Numbered from the stretch's first letter, positions 8,386 through 20,363 are shown. The stretch is 64,000 bases of DNA from Thermoanaerobacter pseudethanolicus ATCC 33223 (GCF_000019085.1 NC_010321.1:2057001-2121000); one strand, 5' to 3'. Made by a program: numbers and translations. The notes: generated by a model not told the origin, from the sequence alone.

Positions 8386-11300
8386 TCAATACTCCAAAAT
8401 GTTCCCATTGAAAAATAGATAAATGTATTTTTCTTTTACCTTTTTGCCTGTAATATTCTCTAATGCCTTTGAATATAGTTCTATCTGAACTTTATATCTT
8501 TCTTTAATTTCTTCTACTTTGCCTTCCTGTACATAGTCTGTTTTATAATCTATTAAAACTAAACCATCCTCTTCTTCAAAGAAACAATCAATAATTCCCT
8601 GCACCTGTATAAACTCATTTTCGTATTCTTCAGGCAAATCTTTGTAAATCTCCCTGCTGCTCAATTTAATGTGAAATGGCACTTCTCTTTTTACATTTTT
8701 TGAACTTAGCATCCTTTCTCCAAGAGAGGTTTTGAAAAATCCTTCGATTTTATGTATATTCACTTCTTTTGCTTGCTCCTCTGTTAATATCTCTCTATCT
8801 ACCATATCTTTTATCTGTTCTTTAATACCCTCCAAAGACAAATCCTTATCTAAATCAAGTTTTTGCATGACAAGGTGCATAGCTATACCTTTTTCAGCTG
8901 CAGTTAGTCCTTTTTTCTTTTCTAAAAATATGGGTGTTTTTAAAACTTCTCTTTCAAAAATAGATGTGGTATCTTCGTCAACTACTTCTGCATTTAAAAT
9001 GCGCTTAACCTCCGTCACAGAAAGCTTGGCAGGTAGGTAACATGCTTTTTCGTAAGGATATACATAGTTTAACCTTCTTTCAACTTCTTTGTAAAACTCG
9101 CTGTAGTGGGCATCCAAGTCTAAACTTCTTAGTCTTTCCACCACATCTACTTTGTCATTTTTCTCTTTTTCTAAAAGCACATCCTTTTTATTCCATAGTT
9201 TTACTTCCCATTTTGAAGCGTCTTCTTCTTCAGAAAGAGAAACACCTGCAAACTCTCGTAAAGGTTCTAAGTCTTTGTGCCTTATAACAGCTGCTCCAAT
9301 CCAATCCATGTAGCTTTTGCCATTTAAAATATCATATTCAGAAACCTTTTCCTGCAAAATTGCCGCATTTGCCCATTTCCTCACATTTTTCTTTATATCT
9401 CTTGCACTTCCTACAAGTATTAATTTTTCTTTTGCCCGTGTCAGTGCAACGTACAAAACCCTCATTTCTTCAGATAGGCCTTCTAACTTTATCTTATACT
9501 TTATAGCCTCTTTTACAATGCTGGGATAAGAAATCCTTCTTCTAAAATCTACAAATTCAGGACCTAATCCTAAAAAGTGATGGTACAGAATCTTTTGATA
9601 TAGGTCTTTTGTGTTAAACTGCTTGCCCAACCCTGCAACTATCACCACAGGAAATTCTAAGCCTTTGCTTTTGTGTATGCTCATGATCCGTACAACATTC
9701 TCATTTTCTCCGACAATTTTAGCACTTCCCATGTCGCCACTGCTCACTTTAAGTCGGTTGATAAAATTTATAAAGTTAAAAAGGCCTTTAAAGCTGGTTT
9801 CCTCGTACTGTTTAGCTCTTTCAAATAAAATCCTCAAATTTGCCTGCCTCTGAACCCCTTGAGGCATAGCAGCAACATAAGAATAATAACCAGTATCTTT
9901 ATATAAATACCAAAGAAATTCATCAACAGGCATATAAACAGCCTTTTCCTGCCACTTTTTCAGTGTATCTAAAAAATTCTTAGCCTTTTCACCTAATTCG
10001 TCTTCCCTTTGAGAAGCTTTTTTGATTGCTTCATATATGGTTTTCTCCATATCCTCTAATCTTAAGTCAATAAGCTCTTCTTCTGTAAAAGAAAAGATTG
10101 GAGAGCGAAGCACAGCTAACAATGGTATATCCTGCATTGGATTATCTATCACTTGTAAAAGAGATATTATAGTCTTTATTTCTGTTGTATCAAAATATCC
10201 TGTGCCCGTATCTGCAAAAGCTGGAATACCTGCCTGTGTCAGTTCCTCCAAAAATACCGGTGCCCACCTGTCAGTAGCCCTAAGTAATACTACAATATCC
10301 CTGTAATCAACTACTCTGTAACTTTTTATATTCTTATCGTAAACCATAAAATTTTGTGAAAAAAGCTGTTTTATCCTCTCTGCTACAACCCTTGCTTCTA
10401 CCTGTATATCATCAATTAAGTCCTCCTCTTCCTCCTCAAAATCTTTTTCCTCATTTTTTTCCTCCTCTTTTTCTTCTACTTCCTCTTCAACCTTTTGTTT
10501 TTCTATAAGGTGAAGTTCTACGGCACCACCTGTAACAGAATCTTCGGGAGGAATTTCATACTCTGCCCCATAATTTAATTTTTCTTCTTCTGTATAGTTT
10601 ACTTCCCCTATATTTTTTGACATTATCTTTTTAAAAATATAATTTATGGCTTCTATAACTTCTATTCTACTTCTGAAATTTTTATACAGCAGTATTTTTT
10701 GATTCTTTTCTCCTGTATCAAGAGAATAGCTATTGTATTTCTCAAAAAATATATAAGGGTTTGCCTGTCTAAATCTATATATACTCTGCTTTACATCTCC
10801 TACCATAAATCTATTGGGAGGATTTTCTCTTGCGATTATACTAAGTATCTCCTCCTGTATCAGGTTTGAGTCCTGATATTCGTCTACAAATATTTCTTCA
10901 AATTTTTCTCTATAATGCAAAGCTACTTCTGAAGGATTTACGGCTCCTTCCTCATCAATCTCAGTCAAAATTTGAAGTGCAAAATGTTCAATATCGTTAA
11001 AATCTATTATTCCTTTTTCTCTTTTCTTTTCCTTATACTTTTTATCAAAAAGTAGTATTAAATCCGCCAAAGCTTCCATAATAGGGTACAAAGCCTTTAT
11101 TTCATCTTTTATTTCCTCTACGCTGTCAGAAAAAAACTTTTCCTTTATTTCTTTTATTTTATCTTTTACTTTTTTTCTTATATTTGAAACTTCTTCTTTA
11201 ACATTCTTATTTGCATCCTTACCAGCATTGGGAAGCCTTTCAAACTCAATTGCCTGTATGTGATTTTTAAATTCATTCCAATTATCATATTGGAGGAGCT

Positions 11301-12087
11301 GCTCTATTTCATAAGCTTCCCTCTGAAAAGCATGAAAATATCCCTCAAGCCCCGCCTCGTTTTTGAGTTTGTCGACAGCCACAAGCATGGTATTTAAAAT
11401 CCCAGATATTTCTACTTTTAAACTATCCAATATAACCTCAGCCCACTTTGAAGTTTCAAATTTGAAATTATCCTCTACTCTAAAAGTGTTAATCACATCC
11501 TTTAGCCATTTTTCAGGCCAAGGGAGAGACCTCACAAATCCATAAAGTCTTAATAGGATGTCCTGCAAATCTTGGTCATCTTTTGTGCCACCATAACTTT
11601 CCACCAATGTCAAAAAACCTTCCTTATCTTTATCCTCTTTAGCATACATCTCTTCAAAAAGTTCTTCTGACGCTTCCAATTGCAAAAGCAAGGTTTCTGT
11701 ATCATCTCCAATTCTAAAGTTAGGGTCTAAATCCAGCAAAAAAAAGTTATTTCTGACTACTTCCAAACAAAAGGAATGGATTGTTGTAATAGTAGCCTTG
11801 TTAAGAAGTGTCAGCTGATTCGCCAGCCTTTTATCCTCCGGATTTTGGTCCAATATGGCAATTAAAGCCTCTGCAATTCTCTCCCTCATCTCAGATGCAG
11901 CAGCATTTGTAAAAGTAACAACTAACAACCTGTCAATGTCTACAGGATTTTCTTCATCTGTTATGAGATTTATAATCCTCTCTACCAAGACAGCCGTCTT
12001 ACCCGAACCGGCTGCTGCCGCAACTAAAAGATTGCTTCCTCTTGTCGTAATAGCTTGTTTCTGCTCTTCAGTCCACTTTGTCCCCAT
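8386..12087 (-). CDS. addA: AddA helicase-nuclease subunit
   Basis: This 1,233-residue UvrD-like helicase with a C-terminal nuclease is a subunit of the AddAB enzyme, which resects double-strand breaks for RecA and is regulated by Chi sites. The Walker A block [17 protein letters not shown] is near residue 22. [15 protein letters not shown] is the helicase Walker B region. [18 protein letters not shown] is a late helicase motif. The RecB-type nuclease motif [15 protein letters not shown] is near residue 1190. An unusually acidic insert ([20 protein letters not shown]) lies near residue 525. The ATG at 12087 follows AGGAAGTG, and its first codons overlap the end of addB by 20 bases. Confidence 0.95.
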   Translation of the reverse strand: MGTKWTEEQKQAITTRGSNLLVAAAAGSGKTAVLVERIINLITDEENPVDIDRLLVVTFTNAAASEMRERIAEALIAILDQNPEDKRLANQLTLLNKATITTIHSFCLEVVRNNFFLLDLDPNFRIGDDTETLLLQLEASEELFEEMYAKEDKDKEGFLTLVESYGGTKDDQDLQDILLRLYGFVRSLPWPEKWLKDVINTFRVEDNFKFETSKWAEVILDSLKVEISGILNTMLVAVDKLKNEAGLEGYFHAFQREAYEIEQLLQYDNWNEFKNHIQAIEFERLPNAGKDANKNVKEEVSNIRKKVKDKIKEIKEKFFSDSVEEIKDEIKALYPIMEALADLILLFDKKYKEKKREKGIIDFNDIEHFALQILTEIDEEGAVNPSEVALHYREKFEEIFVDEYQDSNLIQEEILSIIARENPPNRFMVGDVKQSIYRFRQANPYIFFEKYNSYSLDTGEKNQKILLYKNFRSRIEVIEAINYIFKKIMSKNIGEVNYTEEEKLNYGAEYEIPPEDSVTGGAVELHLIEKQKVEEEVEEKEEEKNEEKDFEEEEEDLIDDIQVEARVVAERIKQLFSQNFMVYDKNIKSYRVVDYRDIVVLLRATDRWAPVFLEELTQAGIPAFADTGTGYFDTTEIKTIISLLQVIDNPMQDIPLLAVLRSPIFSFTEEELIDLRLEDMEKTIYEAIKKASQREDELGEKAKNFLDTLKKWQEKAVYMPVDEFLWYLYKDTGYYSYVAAMPQGVQRQANLRILFERAKQYEETSFKGLFNFINFINRLKVSSGDMGSAKIVGENENVVRIMSIHKSKGLEFPVVIVAGLGKQFNTKDLYQKILYHHFLGLGPEFVDFRRRISYPSIVKEAIKYKIKLEGLSEEMRVLYVALTRAKEKLILVGSARDIKKNVRKWANAAILQEKVSEYDILNGKSYMDWIGAAVIRHKDLEPLREFAGVSLSEEEDASKWEVKLWNKKDVLLEKEKNDKVDVVERLRSLDLDAHYSEFYKEVERRLNYVYPYEKACYLPAKLSVTEVKRILNAEVVDEDTTSIFEREVLKTPIFLEKKKGLTAAEKGIAMHLVMQKLDLDKDLSLEGIKEQIKDMVDREILTEEQAKEVNIHKIEGFFKTSLGERMLSSKNVKREVPFHIKLSSREIYKDLPEEYENEFIQVQGIIDCFFEEEDGLVLIDYKTDYVQEGKVEEIKERYKVQIELYSKALENITGKKVKEKYIYLFFNGNILEY

Positions 12088-15000
12088 CTTTATTCACTTC
12101 CTTTTGTAACATATTCCAAATCTCTTCCTCTTTTTGCTCTTTTATAAACATGTATTTATTCCCTTCAAAATTGGTTTCAAATTTGCATACAGAAGAGTAA
12201 GGACAATACTTGCAAGCAGTTTCTTTTCCTTTTCTATAAGGAGTAATAGAAATATTGCCATTGATCATTTGTTCCGCCAAATCTTTTATCATATTTTTTA
12301 CATGTTTTCTTAAAAGTTCAAACTGTTCTTTTGTAGCTCCCTTTGTTTTCTTGCCTATTGTACCGTCTTTATTAATAGAAGCAGGAATTATATATGAAGT
12401 ACCATTTATAGATTTGTCCATCTCCTTTATTATTTCGGCATCTTTAAGCACAAGGCCGTCCAATCTCAGCTTTTTTAAAATTTCTTTTTGCAGTTCTTCG
12501 TCAGTTATATCTTTATCAGCCTTCACAATCGGGTCATCTATTCTAAAATAAAATATGCCTGCCGGTTTGATATCTGTATTTTCTTTATCCGCACTTTCTA
12601 ATATCGCATCCAAATATATTAAAAGCTGAAGCTCTAAACCATAAAATACATCCTCAAGTTTTAATTCTTTGTTGCCTGACTTATAATCTATTATTCTTAT
12701 ATAAGATTCCTCGCCTTTTTCAAACACATCTACCCTATCAATTCTACCTATAAGATTTATCTCTTCTCCATTGGACAGAATTATTTTTATAGGTGGATAC
12801 ATTTGGTTTTCCCCAAATGCAACCTCATGTCCTGAAGGAATAAAAGAACTTCTCTTTATGTGTTCAGAAATCACCCAAACTGCATTTGAAAGTACCCTTG
12901 TAAGTCTTTTGGAAAGATATTCATAACGGGGACTGCTCTTTAGAATGTGTTCAGATACACCTTTTAGCATATTATCCACTACAATGTTCACTACCTCATC
13001 ACAATACTCTCTATCTAAATCCTCCCACGTCTTATCCTCTTTTTCCAATGCTTTAGAGACTTCGTTTAAAACATTGTGCATAAAGATTCCCAAGTCTGGC
13101 GGATCAAAACTGTAAATTTTTCTTTCTTTGGCTTTAAGTCCATATTGTACGAAATAGGCAAAAGGACAGGCAGCATATTTTTCAAGTCGTGAAACACTAA
13201 AGTTTATCTCATCTTTATACAGTCTCTTTATTTTAGCAGAAGGAATTACTCTAACTTGATTAGAATAATTAAATCCTTCAAGCACCTTCTCTATCCTTTT
13301 TCTCCACACTTCTTTATTTGAATACCAATTGTACACATCTAACCACAAGGAATTTATTTTATCTTTTATATCCCATTCTTTGAAAGATTTTATCATTTCA
13401 TTAAAAGTGGGATCAGGAGAAGAAACACGGTGCAAGTTTTCCTCATCTGTATCCATCTCTATTACATTGCTAAACTGCGTAATTTGAGGGAAAATCCTCT
13501 TAAACCTTGAAATTATTATAGAAGGCCTCAAACTCCTACCCTCATGGTCTGCAATAGGATAGCTTATCCTCAAAAATTTACTTGTGGAGGTCAAAGCTGT
13601 ATAAACCAAAAATTGTTCTTCAAACACCTTAGCCTTCGTATCCCTATCCAGTTCTACCTCATAAGAAGTTAGAATCTGCCTATCTTCATCTGTAAGTATA
13701 CCTTCTTCAAAAGAGGAAGCAGGAAATATCCCATCATTTGCCCCTATTACAAAAAGGGCTTTTGCATTATGGCTTTTCATCCTGTCAACACTCGTTACTA
13801 AAACTTCATCTAAAGCTGGCGGTATACTGCCAATCTGGTATGCTTCAAACCCAATGTCTAAGATTTTAGAAAAAAGGTCTATGTTGATTTTTTCTTCTCC
13901 CATAACTTCTACCATCTGATCCAATACATCCACAACTATGTCCCAAATTTGAGAATATTGATTTGCTATCTCAAACTCTTTATTCTCTTTGAACTCTCTA
14001 ATGAGATTTTCTATCCTCTGTGGAATATCCCTTTCTACTAAAAAATTGTATAAAATCTCACAGGCTTCCCTAACCGTATTTGCATTGGAAAAGTCTTTAT
14101 AAAACTTATTAAGAGGTTCCGAAATGCCGTTTTTTATTGTATTTACTTTTTCTAAAGCTTCTTTTTCATCTTGATCATCGAATAACTTGTCAAGTCTATT
14201 TCTAAAACTATATTTCCATTCTTCTTTCCACTTGCCGCCCTTTATGCCGTTTGCTAAGACATAGTTTTCTAAAAAACTTATATCTTCTTTATTCAGATTT
14301 GTAAAACCAGTCTTTAGGTGCCTGAAAACCGATTCATAAGACCAATTTTTTAAGTATATTTCGAAAAGGGAAGTTATGTAGACAATAATAGGATTGTTTT
14401 TTATGTCTAATTTTAAATCTATAAAATGTGGAATTCCATAATGGGAAAATATAGTTTTTATAAGTTTGTGATATCTTTTTAAATCCCTTGCAGTAACTAC
14501 AATATCTGAATAACGTAAATTTTCATCTCTTACAAGCCTTATTATCTCTCTTGCTGTTTCTTCTACTTCACTGTAAACATTCACTGCCTTAAAAAGGCTT
14601 ATATTTTTTGTATCCTTACTATAAATCTTGTAAGGATATGAAAAAAGATGCTTTTCTAAAAAAGCCATTTCTTCATTTTTTTCAAATCTTTTTGGCACAC
14701 CTTCGTTTAAATCTACAGGTTTTTCATAAGAAATATTATTTTCATAGCATATTTTAAGCAATTTATCTTCTGTCTTCTTGGTAGTGTAAAAAAGGTCTGT
14801 GTTATCTATTGAATCTTTCGATGTGTCCATTGTGAGAGTGACACTTACTCTGGCAGCTTTTTTGAGAAGCTTTTCTAAAACTTTGTACTGTTTTGGTGTA
14901 AACCCCGTAAAACCATCTATCCAGAATTCTGCACCTTTAAATTGCTCAGAATACTCCAATTTTTCCGCTAACAATGTAAGAGCATCCTCTTCATCTATGT

Positions 15001-15517
15001 ATTTTTGATGAAGAAGTTCATCAAATTTGCCATATATCAAGCTTAACTCTCTTAACTTTTCCCTTAAACCTTCTTTTTGTATACTTTCAGCTGTATCCAT
15101 AAGCTTTTCTGGTGTGACTTCAAACCTTTTAAACTCTGTTATTACCTCAGAAATCTTTTTTATAAACCCCTGCTGTCTTGAAGCTTTATAATAAACTTTA
15201 AGGTTTTCTTTTAAATCCTCCATTATCTTGTAAATCACCATTGACCTGCCACAAGAGTTGACGTGCTGACGTGTAAGCCCTCCAACCTCTGTAAAAACTC
15301 TGTTTGCCAAAGTTTTAAAGCTTAAAACCTGCGCCCTCATCTTTCTATCTTTTTCCACTGTCTCAAGAAGATATTTTTCTGCCTCAAAAGTAAACTGCTC
15401 TGGCACCAAAAGTATAAGAGGATGACTATTGCCGTCATTTATTTTTTCTTTTATTTCACGGAGGCAAAAATAAGTCTTGCCTGTACCTGCTCTTCCATAT
15501 ATAAACCTTATACCCAT
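12068..15517 (-). CDS. addB: AddB helicase-like nuclease subunit
   Basis: AddB (1,149 residues) is the Chi-recognising partner of AddA. The N-terminal [15 protein letters not shown] is a Walker A motif. The C-terminus has the nuclease block [15 protein letters not shown] and an iron-sulfur cluster made of a distal Cys ([13 protein letters not shown]) and the final cluster [10 protein letters not shown]. The start was set at the ATG at 15515-15517 because GGGAG lies about 8 bases ahead; an in-frame TTG five codons earlier is less likely. The gene is followed without a gap by addA. The upstream region contains an imperfect hairpin but no other gene. Confidence 0.94.
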   Translation of the reverse strand: MGIRFIYGRAGTGKTYFCLREIKEKINDGNSHPLILLVPEQFTFEAEKYLLETVEKDRKMRAQVLSFKTLANRVFTEVGGLTRQHVNSCGRSMVIYKIMEDLKENLKVYYKASRQQGFIKKISEVITEFKRFEVTPEKLMDTAESIQKEGLREKLRELSLIYGKFDELLHQKYIDEEDALTLLAEKLEYSEQFKGAEFWIDGFTGFTPKQYKVLEKLLKKAARVSVTLTMDTSKDSIDNTDLFYTTKKTEDKLLKICYENNISYEKPVDLNEGVPKRFEKNEEMAFLEKHLFSYPYKIYSKDTKNISLFKAVNVYSEVEETAREIIRLVRDENLRYSDIVVTARDLKRYHKLIKTIFSHYGIPHFIDLKLDIKNNPIIVYITSLFEIYLKNWSYESVFRHLKTGFTNLNKEDISFLENYVLANGIKGGKWKEEWKYSFRNRLDKLFDDQDEKEALEKVNTIKNGISEPLNKFYKDFSNANTVREACEILYNFLVERDIPQRIENLIREFKENKEFEIANQYSQIWDIVVDVLDQMVEVMGEEKINIDLFSKILDIGFEAYQIGSIPPALDEVLVTSVDRMKSHNAKALFVIGANDGIFPASSFEEGILTDEDRQILTSYEVELDRDTKAKVFEEQFLVYTALTSTSKFLRISYPIADHEGRSLRPSIIISRFKRIFPQITQFSNVIEMDTDEENLHRVSSPDPTFNEMIKSFKEWDIKDKINSLWLDVYNWYSNKEVWRKRIEKVLEGFNYSNQVRVIPSAKIKRLYKDEINFSVSRLEKYAACPFAYFVQYGLKAKERKIYSFDPPDLGIFMHNVLNEVSKALEKEDKTWEDLDREYCDEVVNIVVDNMLKGVSEHILKSSPRYEYLSKRLTRVLSNAVWVISEHIKRSSFIPSGHEVAFGENQMYPPIKIILSNGEEINLIGRIDRVDVFEKGEESYIRIIDYKSGNKELKLEDVFYGLELQLLIYLDAILESADKENTDIKPAGIFYFRIDDPIVKADKDITDEELQKEILKKLRLDGLVLKDAEIIKEMDKSINGTSYIIPASINKDGTIGKKTKGATKEQFELLRKHVKNMIKDLAEQMINGNISITPYRKGKETACKYCPYSSVCKFETNFEGNKYMFIKEQKEEEIWNMLQKEVNKDGDKVD

Positions 15518-15587
15518 AAAATCAACTCCCAAAAACTTATCTATATAGATGTTACCACATTATTTACTATTGATAAAGATAAAAAAA

Positions 15588-15643
15588 ATACAAGAGGACA
15601 CTCCCTTTGTTAATAAGATAAACAAAACGTCCCCTTGTATATT
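15588..15643. repeat. Degenerate hairpin upstream of addB
   Basis: An imperfect palindrome pairs ATACAAGAGGAC with GTCCCCTTGTAT and CTTTGTT with AACAAA. Its layout (outer AAG-rich arm, GGAC/GTCC core, inner CAAA/TTTG) resembles the perfect hairpin at 8314-8374, suggesting a decayed copy of the same repeat family. It could also terminate transcription arriving from the FAH gene, which is read in the same direction. Confidence 0.55.
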
Positions 15644-15674
15644 ACTCACCATAAACTTTGCAAATTTCTACTTT

Positions 15675-15860
15675 CTATTTTCCTTCAACCCAAATATTCG
15701 TTCCTTCCCCTGACACTGTTATTTTTAACGCATAATCAGTATTCCCATATTTAAATTTTAAGTCTGTTTCATTTTTATCTTTTTCACTTGCTTCAATATT
15801 TTCATTGCAGTACTTAACAACACAAAACTGGCAGCAGCTAAAATAAGCCCTGCATGACAT
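15675..15860 (-). pseudogene. Small ORF, probably remnant of a membrane protein
   Basis: A 61-codon ORF begins 6 bases after the FAH-family gene but has no clear ribosome site. Its first half is cysteine-rich and odd. In another frame the same DNA reads as a hydrophobic helix (AGLILAAASFVLLSTA), while the second half (DLKFKYGNTDYALKITVSGE) looks like a genuine protein end. This is best read as a frameshifted 3' remnant of a membrane protein. No family is recognised. Confidence 0.35.
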
Positions 15861-15866
15861 TTGATT

Positions 15867-16595
15867 TTATTTTACTCTGTTTGTCAGTTTACCTATTCCC
15901 TCTATTTCAATAGTTACAACATCACCAGGTTTTAATGGACCAACACCAGAAGGTGTCCCCGTCAATATGACATCGCCAGGGTTTAAAGTCATTATGTGGG
16001 ATATAAAACTTACAAGTTTTGGAACGTTAAATATGAGGTGTCTGGTGTTACTTTTTTGCTTTACTTCACCATTTACATATGTAGTTATGTCCAAAGAAGA
16101 TGGGTCTAAGTCTGTCTCAATCCAAGGGCCTATGGGCAAAAAAGTGTCAAAAGACTTCGCTCTTGTCCATTGGCCATCTTTTGCCTGCAAATCCCGCGCA
16201 GTTACATCGTTAGCTATCGTATAGCCAAGGACATAATCTAACGCATCTTTTTCAGACACATTTTTCGCTCTTTTGCCTATGACAACAGCCAATTCCCCCT
16301 CATAGTCAACCCTCTCTGACATCTTAGGAATAACTATAAAATCATCAGGGCCAATAACTGCTGTTGAAGGTTTTATGAATAATGTCGGTTCCTCCGGCTC
16401 TTTGTCCCCCATTTCCTCTATATGATCCCTATAATTTAACCCTACACATATAGCTTTTGTAGGCAGGCAAGGGGGCAAAAGCTTTACTTCCTCCAAGTTG
16501 TAAGAATTGAAACCTTCACTTCCAAATGCAATAACTTTATCCCCTTCAATTATTCCATATTCATTCAACGCTTTATCTATTCTCACAAGCCTCAC
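15867..16595 (-). CDS. Fumarylacetoacetate hydrolase-family protein
   Basis: This 242-residue FAH-fold enzyme shows the usual order of motifs: [12 protein letters not shown] near residue 51, [14 protein letters not shown], the metal-binding [22 protein letters not shown], and [15 protein letters not shown] at the end. Relatives include 5-oxopent-3-ene-tricarboxylate decarboxylases, acylpyruvases and oxaloacetate tautomerase/decarboxylases; the substrate cannot be read from sequence. With no aromatic degradation genes nearby, a housekeeping acylpyruvase or oxaloacetate role is more likely than catabolism. It stands alone, 219 bases downstream of the export operon and behind that operon's terminator. 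Confidence 0.88.
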   Translation of the reverse strand: MRLVRIDKALNEYGIIEGDKVIAFGSEGFNSYNLEEVKLLPPCLPTKAICVGLNYRDHIEEMGDKEPEEPTLFIKPSTAVIGPDDFIVIPKMSERVDYEGELAVVIGKRAKNVSEKDALDYVLGYTIANDVTARDLQAKDGQWTRAKSFDTFLPIGPWIETDLDPSSLDITTYVNGEVKQKSNTRHLIFNVPKLVSFISHIMTLNPGDVILTGTPSGVGPLKPGDVVTIEIEGIGKLTNRVK

Positions 16596-16652
16596 AATAA
16601 AACCCCCTCAAATTTTTAGATTTAAAAATATTTTACCACATAACTTATGATT

Positions 16653-16680
16653 AAAAAATAGCCTGCATTTACAGGCTATT
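16653..16680 (-). terminator. Terminator of the MacAB-like operon
   Basis: Reading leftward, a 9-base stem (AATAGCCTG / CAGGCTATT, 6-base loop) is followed by a run of T. It lies about 135 bases after the permease stop codon. The stretch 16681-16814 holds no gene. Confidence 0.75.
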
Positions 16681-16814
16681 TATATATTTACATTTGACTT
16701 TTTATGTACTCTCCTAATTTTTATCTACTTTGCTTTGTGATTTATAAGCCAATCCACCAACGTTTTATTGACAAGCATTATAATTGATAAATTTATGCCC
16801 TCTTTCTTTGTATT

Positions 16815-17990
16815 TTATTCATATCTTAGAGCTTCAATTGGATTTAAATTGGCAGCTTTATTTGCAGGATATACGCCAAAGAACAATCCTACAATTACTG
16901 AGAAGGAAAAGGATATTAATACTGTAGAGAGAGAAGGCTTAGCATTTATATTCATAGCTGAGCCTAGTACCATCGACAATACGTATCCTACTATAATTCC
17001 CACTATTCCTCCTAATCCGCTTAAAGTTAATGATTCAATTATAAACTGAAGTAATATATCTTTCTTTTTGGCTCCTAATGCTTTTCTTATCCCTATCTCT
17101 CTCGTCCTTTCAGTAACAGATACAAGCATTATGTTCATTATGCCTATTCCACCGACTAAAAGGGATATTCCTGCAATTCCTCCAAGGAGCAAGCTCAATG
17201 TAGCAGTAACACTATTTACTGTAGATAAAATTTGTGATTGATCAATTATTCTAAAGGCATTTGCATCGCCTTTAAATATAGTTAGCAGTTTGCTGTTTAT
17301 TTCGTTTTTAGCGAGTTCAACGGTATCTGGACTTGTTGCTTCTATATATATTTGTCTTATATCTCTATTTTTCGCAAAGTAGAACATTGTTTTAAGGGGT
17401 ATAAATATTGAATCATCATCAGAACCTGCAATTGAAGAACCTTTTTGGGACAAAATACCTACTACCGTGAAGTTTTGGCCATTTAATTTTATAGTTTTGC
17501 CAATAGGGTCAGTAAAGCCAAAAAGCTCTCTCGCTACATTGCTGCCAAGAACTGCCACCTTGTTCCTTCCTTCATCATCCATCGGCAAAATGAATCTGCC
17601 AGCTGCTACTTGTAGATCGCGTATTGATTGATAATCTCCATTAACTCCATTTACTGTTGTGTTGTCCACTGAATTATTTCCGTACATAGCCGTTACACTG
17701 GTAGATATGACCGGAGATATAGCAGCTATAAAGCTTGAGTCTTTTAAAGCAATGGCTTGGTCATAAGTTAAAGAGCTTTCTCCCCCTCTCCCCATTACGT
17801 TTACCATTATGAGGTTTGAACCCATACTCTGTATCTGAGAAGTAACACTTCTTGTAGAGCCTTGGCCTATACTTACTAAGGCTATAACAGCTGTGACACC
17901 TATTATAATCCCCAACATGGTGAGAAAAGACCTCATTTTATTGCTTAAAATACTGCGTATAGCTATTTTCAAAGCTTCTACATATCTCAC
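16815..17990 (-). CDS. MacB-type ABC transporter permease (FtsX family)
   Basis: This 391-residue permease has one N-terminal membrane helix (MRSFLTMLGIIIGVTAVIAL), a large extracytoplasmic MacB-PCD domain (about 45-260), and three C-terminal helices forming the FtsX core. The conserved ERTREIGIRKALGAKKKDIL loop couples to the ATPase. Such type VII ABC proteins move peptides, lipoproteins or drugs at the outer face of the membrane and do not pump across the bilayer. It ends the operon and overlaps the ATPase gene by 4 bases. The substrate is unknown; antimicrobial-peptide or macrolide resistance is common for the family. Confidence 0.9.
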   Translation of the reverse strand: MRYVEALKIAIRSILSNKMRSFLTMLGIIIGVTAVIALVSIGQGSTRSVTSQIQSMGSNLIMVNVMGRGGESSLTYDQAIALKDSSFIAAISPVISTSVTAMYGNNSVDNTTVNGVNGDYQSIRDLQVAAGRFILPMDDEGRNKVAVLGSNVARELFGFTDPIGKTIKLNGQNFTVVGILSQKGSSIAGSDDDSIFIPLKTMFYFAKNRDIRQIYIEATSPDTVELAKNEINSKLLTIFKGDANAFRIIDQSQILSTVNSVTATLSLLLGGIAGISLLVGGIGIMNIMLVSVTERTREIGIRKALGAKKKDILLQFIIESLTLSGLGGIVGIIVGYVLSMVLGSAMNINAKPSLSTVLISFSFSVIVGLFFGVYPANKAANLNPIEALRYE

Positions 17991-18682
17991 GGTGTTACCA
18001 CCTCGTTTTCTAAAATGCGCCCATCTTTTATTCTTACTATTCTTTTGGCTTGTGCAGCTATATTAGGATCATGCGTTATGAGTACTACTGTATTTCCTCT
18101 CTCGTTTAACTCTTTTATTATTTTCATTATCTCACTACCACTTTTTGAGTCTAAGTTTCCCGTTGGTTCATCTGCCAATATGAGATGGGGATTATTTGCT
18201 AGTGCCCTTGCTATTGCTACTCTTTGTTGCTGACCACCTGATAATTCATTAGGCCTATGGTGCATCCTTTCCTTAAGTCCTACCATCTCTAAAAGCATCT
18301 CTGCTCTTTGCCGCCTTTCTTTTGTAGGCACACCTTTGTATATCATAGGCAATTCCACATTTTCTAAAGCCGTCATTTTTTGAAGCAAATTGAAATTTTG
18401 AAAAACAAACCCTATTTCACTACATCTTAAATCTGCTAATTGATTGTCAGAAAGTTTGCTTGTATCTATGCCATTTAAAAAATATTCTCCAGAAGTTTTT
18501 ACATCTAAACAGCCTATTATGTTCATTAAAGTGGTTTTGCCTGAACCTGATTGACCAACAATTGATACAAATTCTCCTTTTTCAATGTCAAGGTTTATAC
18601 CATCTAACGCTCTTACTTCATTTTCCCCCATTTTGTAAATCTTTGTTAAATTCCTTATTTTTATCAAAACACTATCCATCAT
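17987..18682 (-). CDS. MacB/LolD-type ABC transporter ATPase
   Basis: This 231-residue ATPase drives the adjacent MacB-like permease. Visible motifs are Walker A GQSGSGKTTLMNIIG near residue 41, Q-loop FVFQNFNLLQ, signature LSGGQQQRVAIARAL, Walker B LILADEPTGNLD, and the switch LITHDPNIA. Two consecutive ATG codons follow the stop of the adaptor gene directly, inside a GGGAGG context. The second is better spaced, so the true protein may be one residue shorter. Confidence 0.93.
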   Translation of the reverse strand: MMDSVLIKIRNLTKIYKMGENEVRALDGINLDIEKGEFVSIVGQSGSGKTTLMNIIGCLDVKTSGEYFLNGIDTSKLSDNQLADLRCSEIGFVFQNFNLLQKMTALENVELPMIYKGVPTKERRQRAEMLLEMVGLKERMHHRPNELSGGQQQRVAIARALANNPHLILADEPTGNLDSKSGSEIMKIIKELNERGNTVVLITHDPNIAAQAKRIVRIKDGRILENEVVTP

Positions 18683-20272
18683 TTACCTCCCTTTGGAAGA
18701 GTTATTTTGCCATGTCCTGTTAAAGCTTCCGCCTGGGTAACTACCACCTTGGCTTGTGCTGTTCCCGTTGAAATTGCCTCCTGGCCTAAAGCCACCCATT
18801 CCACCAAAACCACCTAGATTACTGTTATTTGCGTTTGTTGAAGAATTAAAGGTTGGAATTAATACTTTGTCTCCCTCCTGTAAACCGCTCACGATTTCTA
18901 TAAAGTTGTCGTTGTAAATGCCTGTCTCTACAAATCGCATGTTGTTCCTGAAAGAGTTCCTGTTATTAGTGCTATTGTTAGTGCTATTGTTAGTGCTATT
19001 GTTAGTGCTATTGATATTTTGATTTTTTAAATCGTCTGTGTAGAGTATTACGTATTTTCTATCACCGTTTGTCTGAACAGCTTGTATAGGAAGTATTAAA
19101 GCATCTTGTTTTTCTGCAACAGTTATTGAAACATTCATTGACATTCCTAAAAGTAAGTCTTCACTTGGCTCTACTTCAATAGTTACATTATAAGAAGCTA
19201 CTCCGTTTTGTATTGTTGGAAGTTGTGATACTTGTGAAACAGTACCGGTAAAAGTCTTACCCGGTAAATTATCTGTCGTAAGCTGTGCTTGCTGCCCTAC
19301 TTTTATATTTTTTATGTCTGTCTCGTCAACAGAAAGATTGACAACATAATTAGAATTGCCCACTATTACCGCAGTTTCTGGTTGACTCTCATAAGTAGAT
19401 AATTGTGTTATATCTAAAACGGGCACAAAACCTGCTTGCTGCGATTGGCTATTTGTATTGCTTATGTTAGTGCTCGCTACAGAAGTACCTAGTATATCTC
19501 CTTCGTTTATATTTTGGCTAAGGATCTTCCCATCTATAGGAGAGTAAATTTTTAAGTTATCAATTTGTTGCAAAATCTGATTGTACTGGTTTTGTGCTTG
19601 CTTCAGTTTTAATTCGGCATTTTTTATTTGTGCATCACTTATATTATTCGAGGATAGTTTTATTAAAAGTTGGCCTTTTTTTACATTTTGTCCCTGGGAC
19701 ACATATACTTTTTCTACTGTACCTGCAATTTGTGCTGTAACATTAACTGAATTTTGAGTAGTTTGCCCATTATTTTCTGCAGTTTCATTCTCTTTTGAAT
19801 TATCCCCAATTATTGCAACAGGCATACCTGGAGTAACATCCTGTCCTTCTTTTACTAATACCTGTACAACTCCATCAGAAGGTGCAGTTATACTCAACTT
19901 AGCAAGGCTATTATTATAATTTTGCTTTTCTTGATTTAATTGCTGCTGTGCTAAATCAAGATTTAATTTGGCTTCTTCAAGCTGATTATTTAAATCGTCA
20001 TCTTCAATTTCGTATAATAGGTCTCCTTTCTTTACAGTATCTCCTACCTTAAAATACACTTTCTTTACTGTTCCACTGCCTTTTAACGTAATTGCTCTTA
20101 CATCGCCACTTAAGTTTCCTGTTCCAGTGACTTCCATAGAAATATTACCACGAGTAACTGTAACATATGAAAGCTGCTGGGGTTGTGATGATTTTGCCCT
20201 GTTTACAAAGTAAAAAGTGGCAATTCCAATGATTAATACTGCAACAATCGCATATAAATATTTCCTCTTCAT
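18683..20272 (-). CDS. MacA/HlyD-like periplasmic adaptor protein
   Basis: This 529-residue membrane-fusion-type protein is anchored by one N-terminal helix (YLYAIVAVLIIGIATFYFV). It has two lipoyl-like half motifs (VKKVYFKVGDTVKKGDLLYE and VEKVYVSQGQNVKKGQLLIK), a coiled coil rich in Gln/Asn, and a beta-barrel domain. Near residues 420-440 lies an Asn-Ser-Thr-Asn repeat encoded by a perfect 12-base tandem repeat. The C-terminal tail is rich in Gly, Asn and Ser (GGFGGMGGFRPGG). In Gram-positives such adaptors help MacB-like transporters to capture substrates outside the membrane. It is the first gene of a three-gene operon. Confidence 0.9.
   Translation of the reverse strand: MKRKYLYAIVAVLIIGIATFYFVNRAKSSQPQQLSYVTVTRGNISMEVTGTGNLSGDVRAITLKGSGTVKKVYFKVGDTVKKGDLLYEIEDDDLNNQLEEAKLNLDLAQQQLNQEKQNYNNSLAKLSITAPSDGVVQVLVKEGQDVTPGMPVAIIGDNSKENETAENNGQTTQNSVNVTAQIAGTVEKVYVSQGQNVKKGQLLIKLSSNNISDAQIKNAELKLKQAQNQYNQILQQIDNLKIYSPIDGKILSQNINEGDILGTSVASTNISNTNSQSQQAGFVPVLDITQLSTYESQPETAVIVGNSNYVVNLSVDETDIKNIKVGQQAQLTTDNLPGKTFTGTVSQVSQLPTIQNGVASYNVTIEVEPSEDLLLGMSMNVSITVAEKQDALILPIQAVQTNGDRKYVILYTDDLKNQNINSTNNSTNNSTNNSTNNRNSFRNNMRFVETGIYNDNFIEIVSGLQEGDKVLIPTFNSSTNANNSNLGGFGGMGGFRPGGNFNGNSTSQGGSYPGGSFNRTWQNNSSKGR
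18966..19013. repeat. Four perfect 12-bp tandem repeats inside the adaptor gene
   Basis: The unit TTAGTGCTATTG (plus strand) occurs four times without a mismatch and encodes repeated NSTN in the adaptor. Because the unit is a multiple of three, copy-number change would alter linker length without breaking the frame. Confidence 0.95.
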
Positions 20273-20363
20273 AAATCCACCTCTTCTAAAAAATTGATGT
20301 TATAATTAAAATATCAAAAAATTGTTATGTAAAAATTAAGAATATGTGATAAATTTGTGTAGT

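Noticed and set aside
18966-19013. Tandem repeats as a possible CRISPR fragment
   Set aside because: Units are contiguous 12-mers inside a coding frame, with no spacers.
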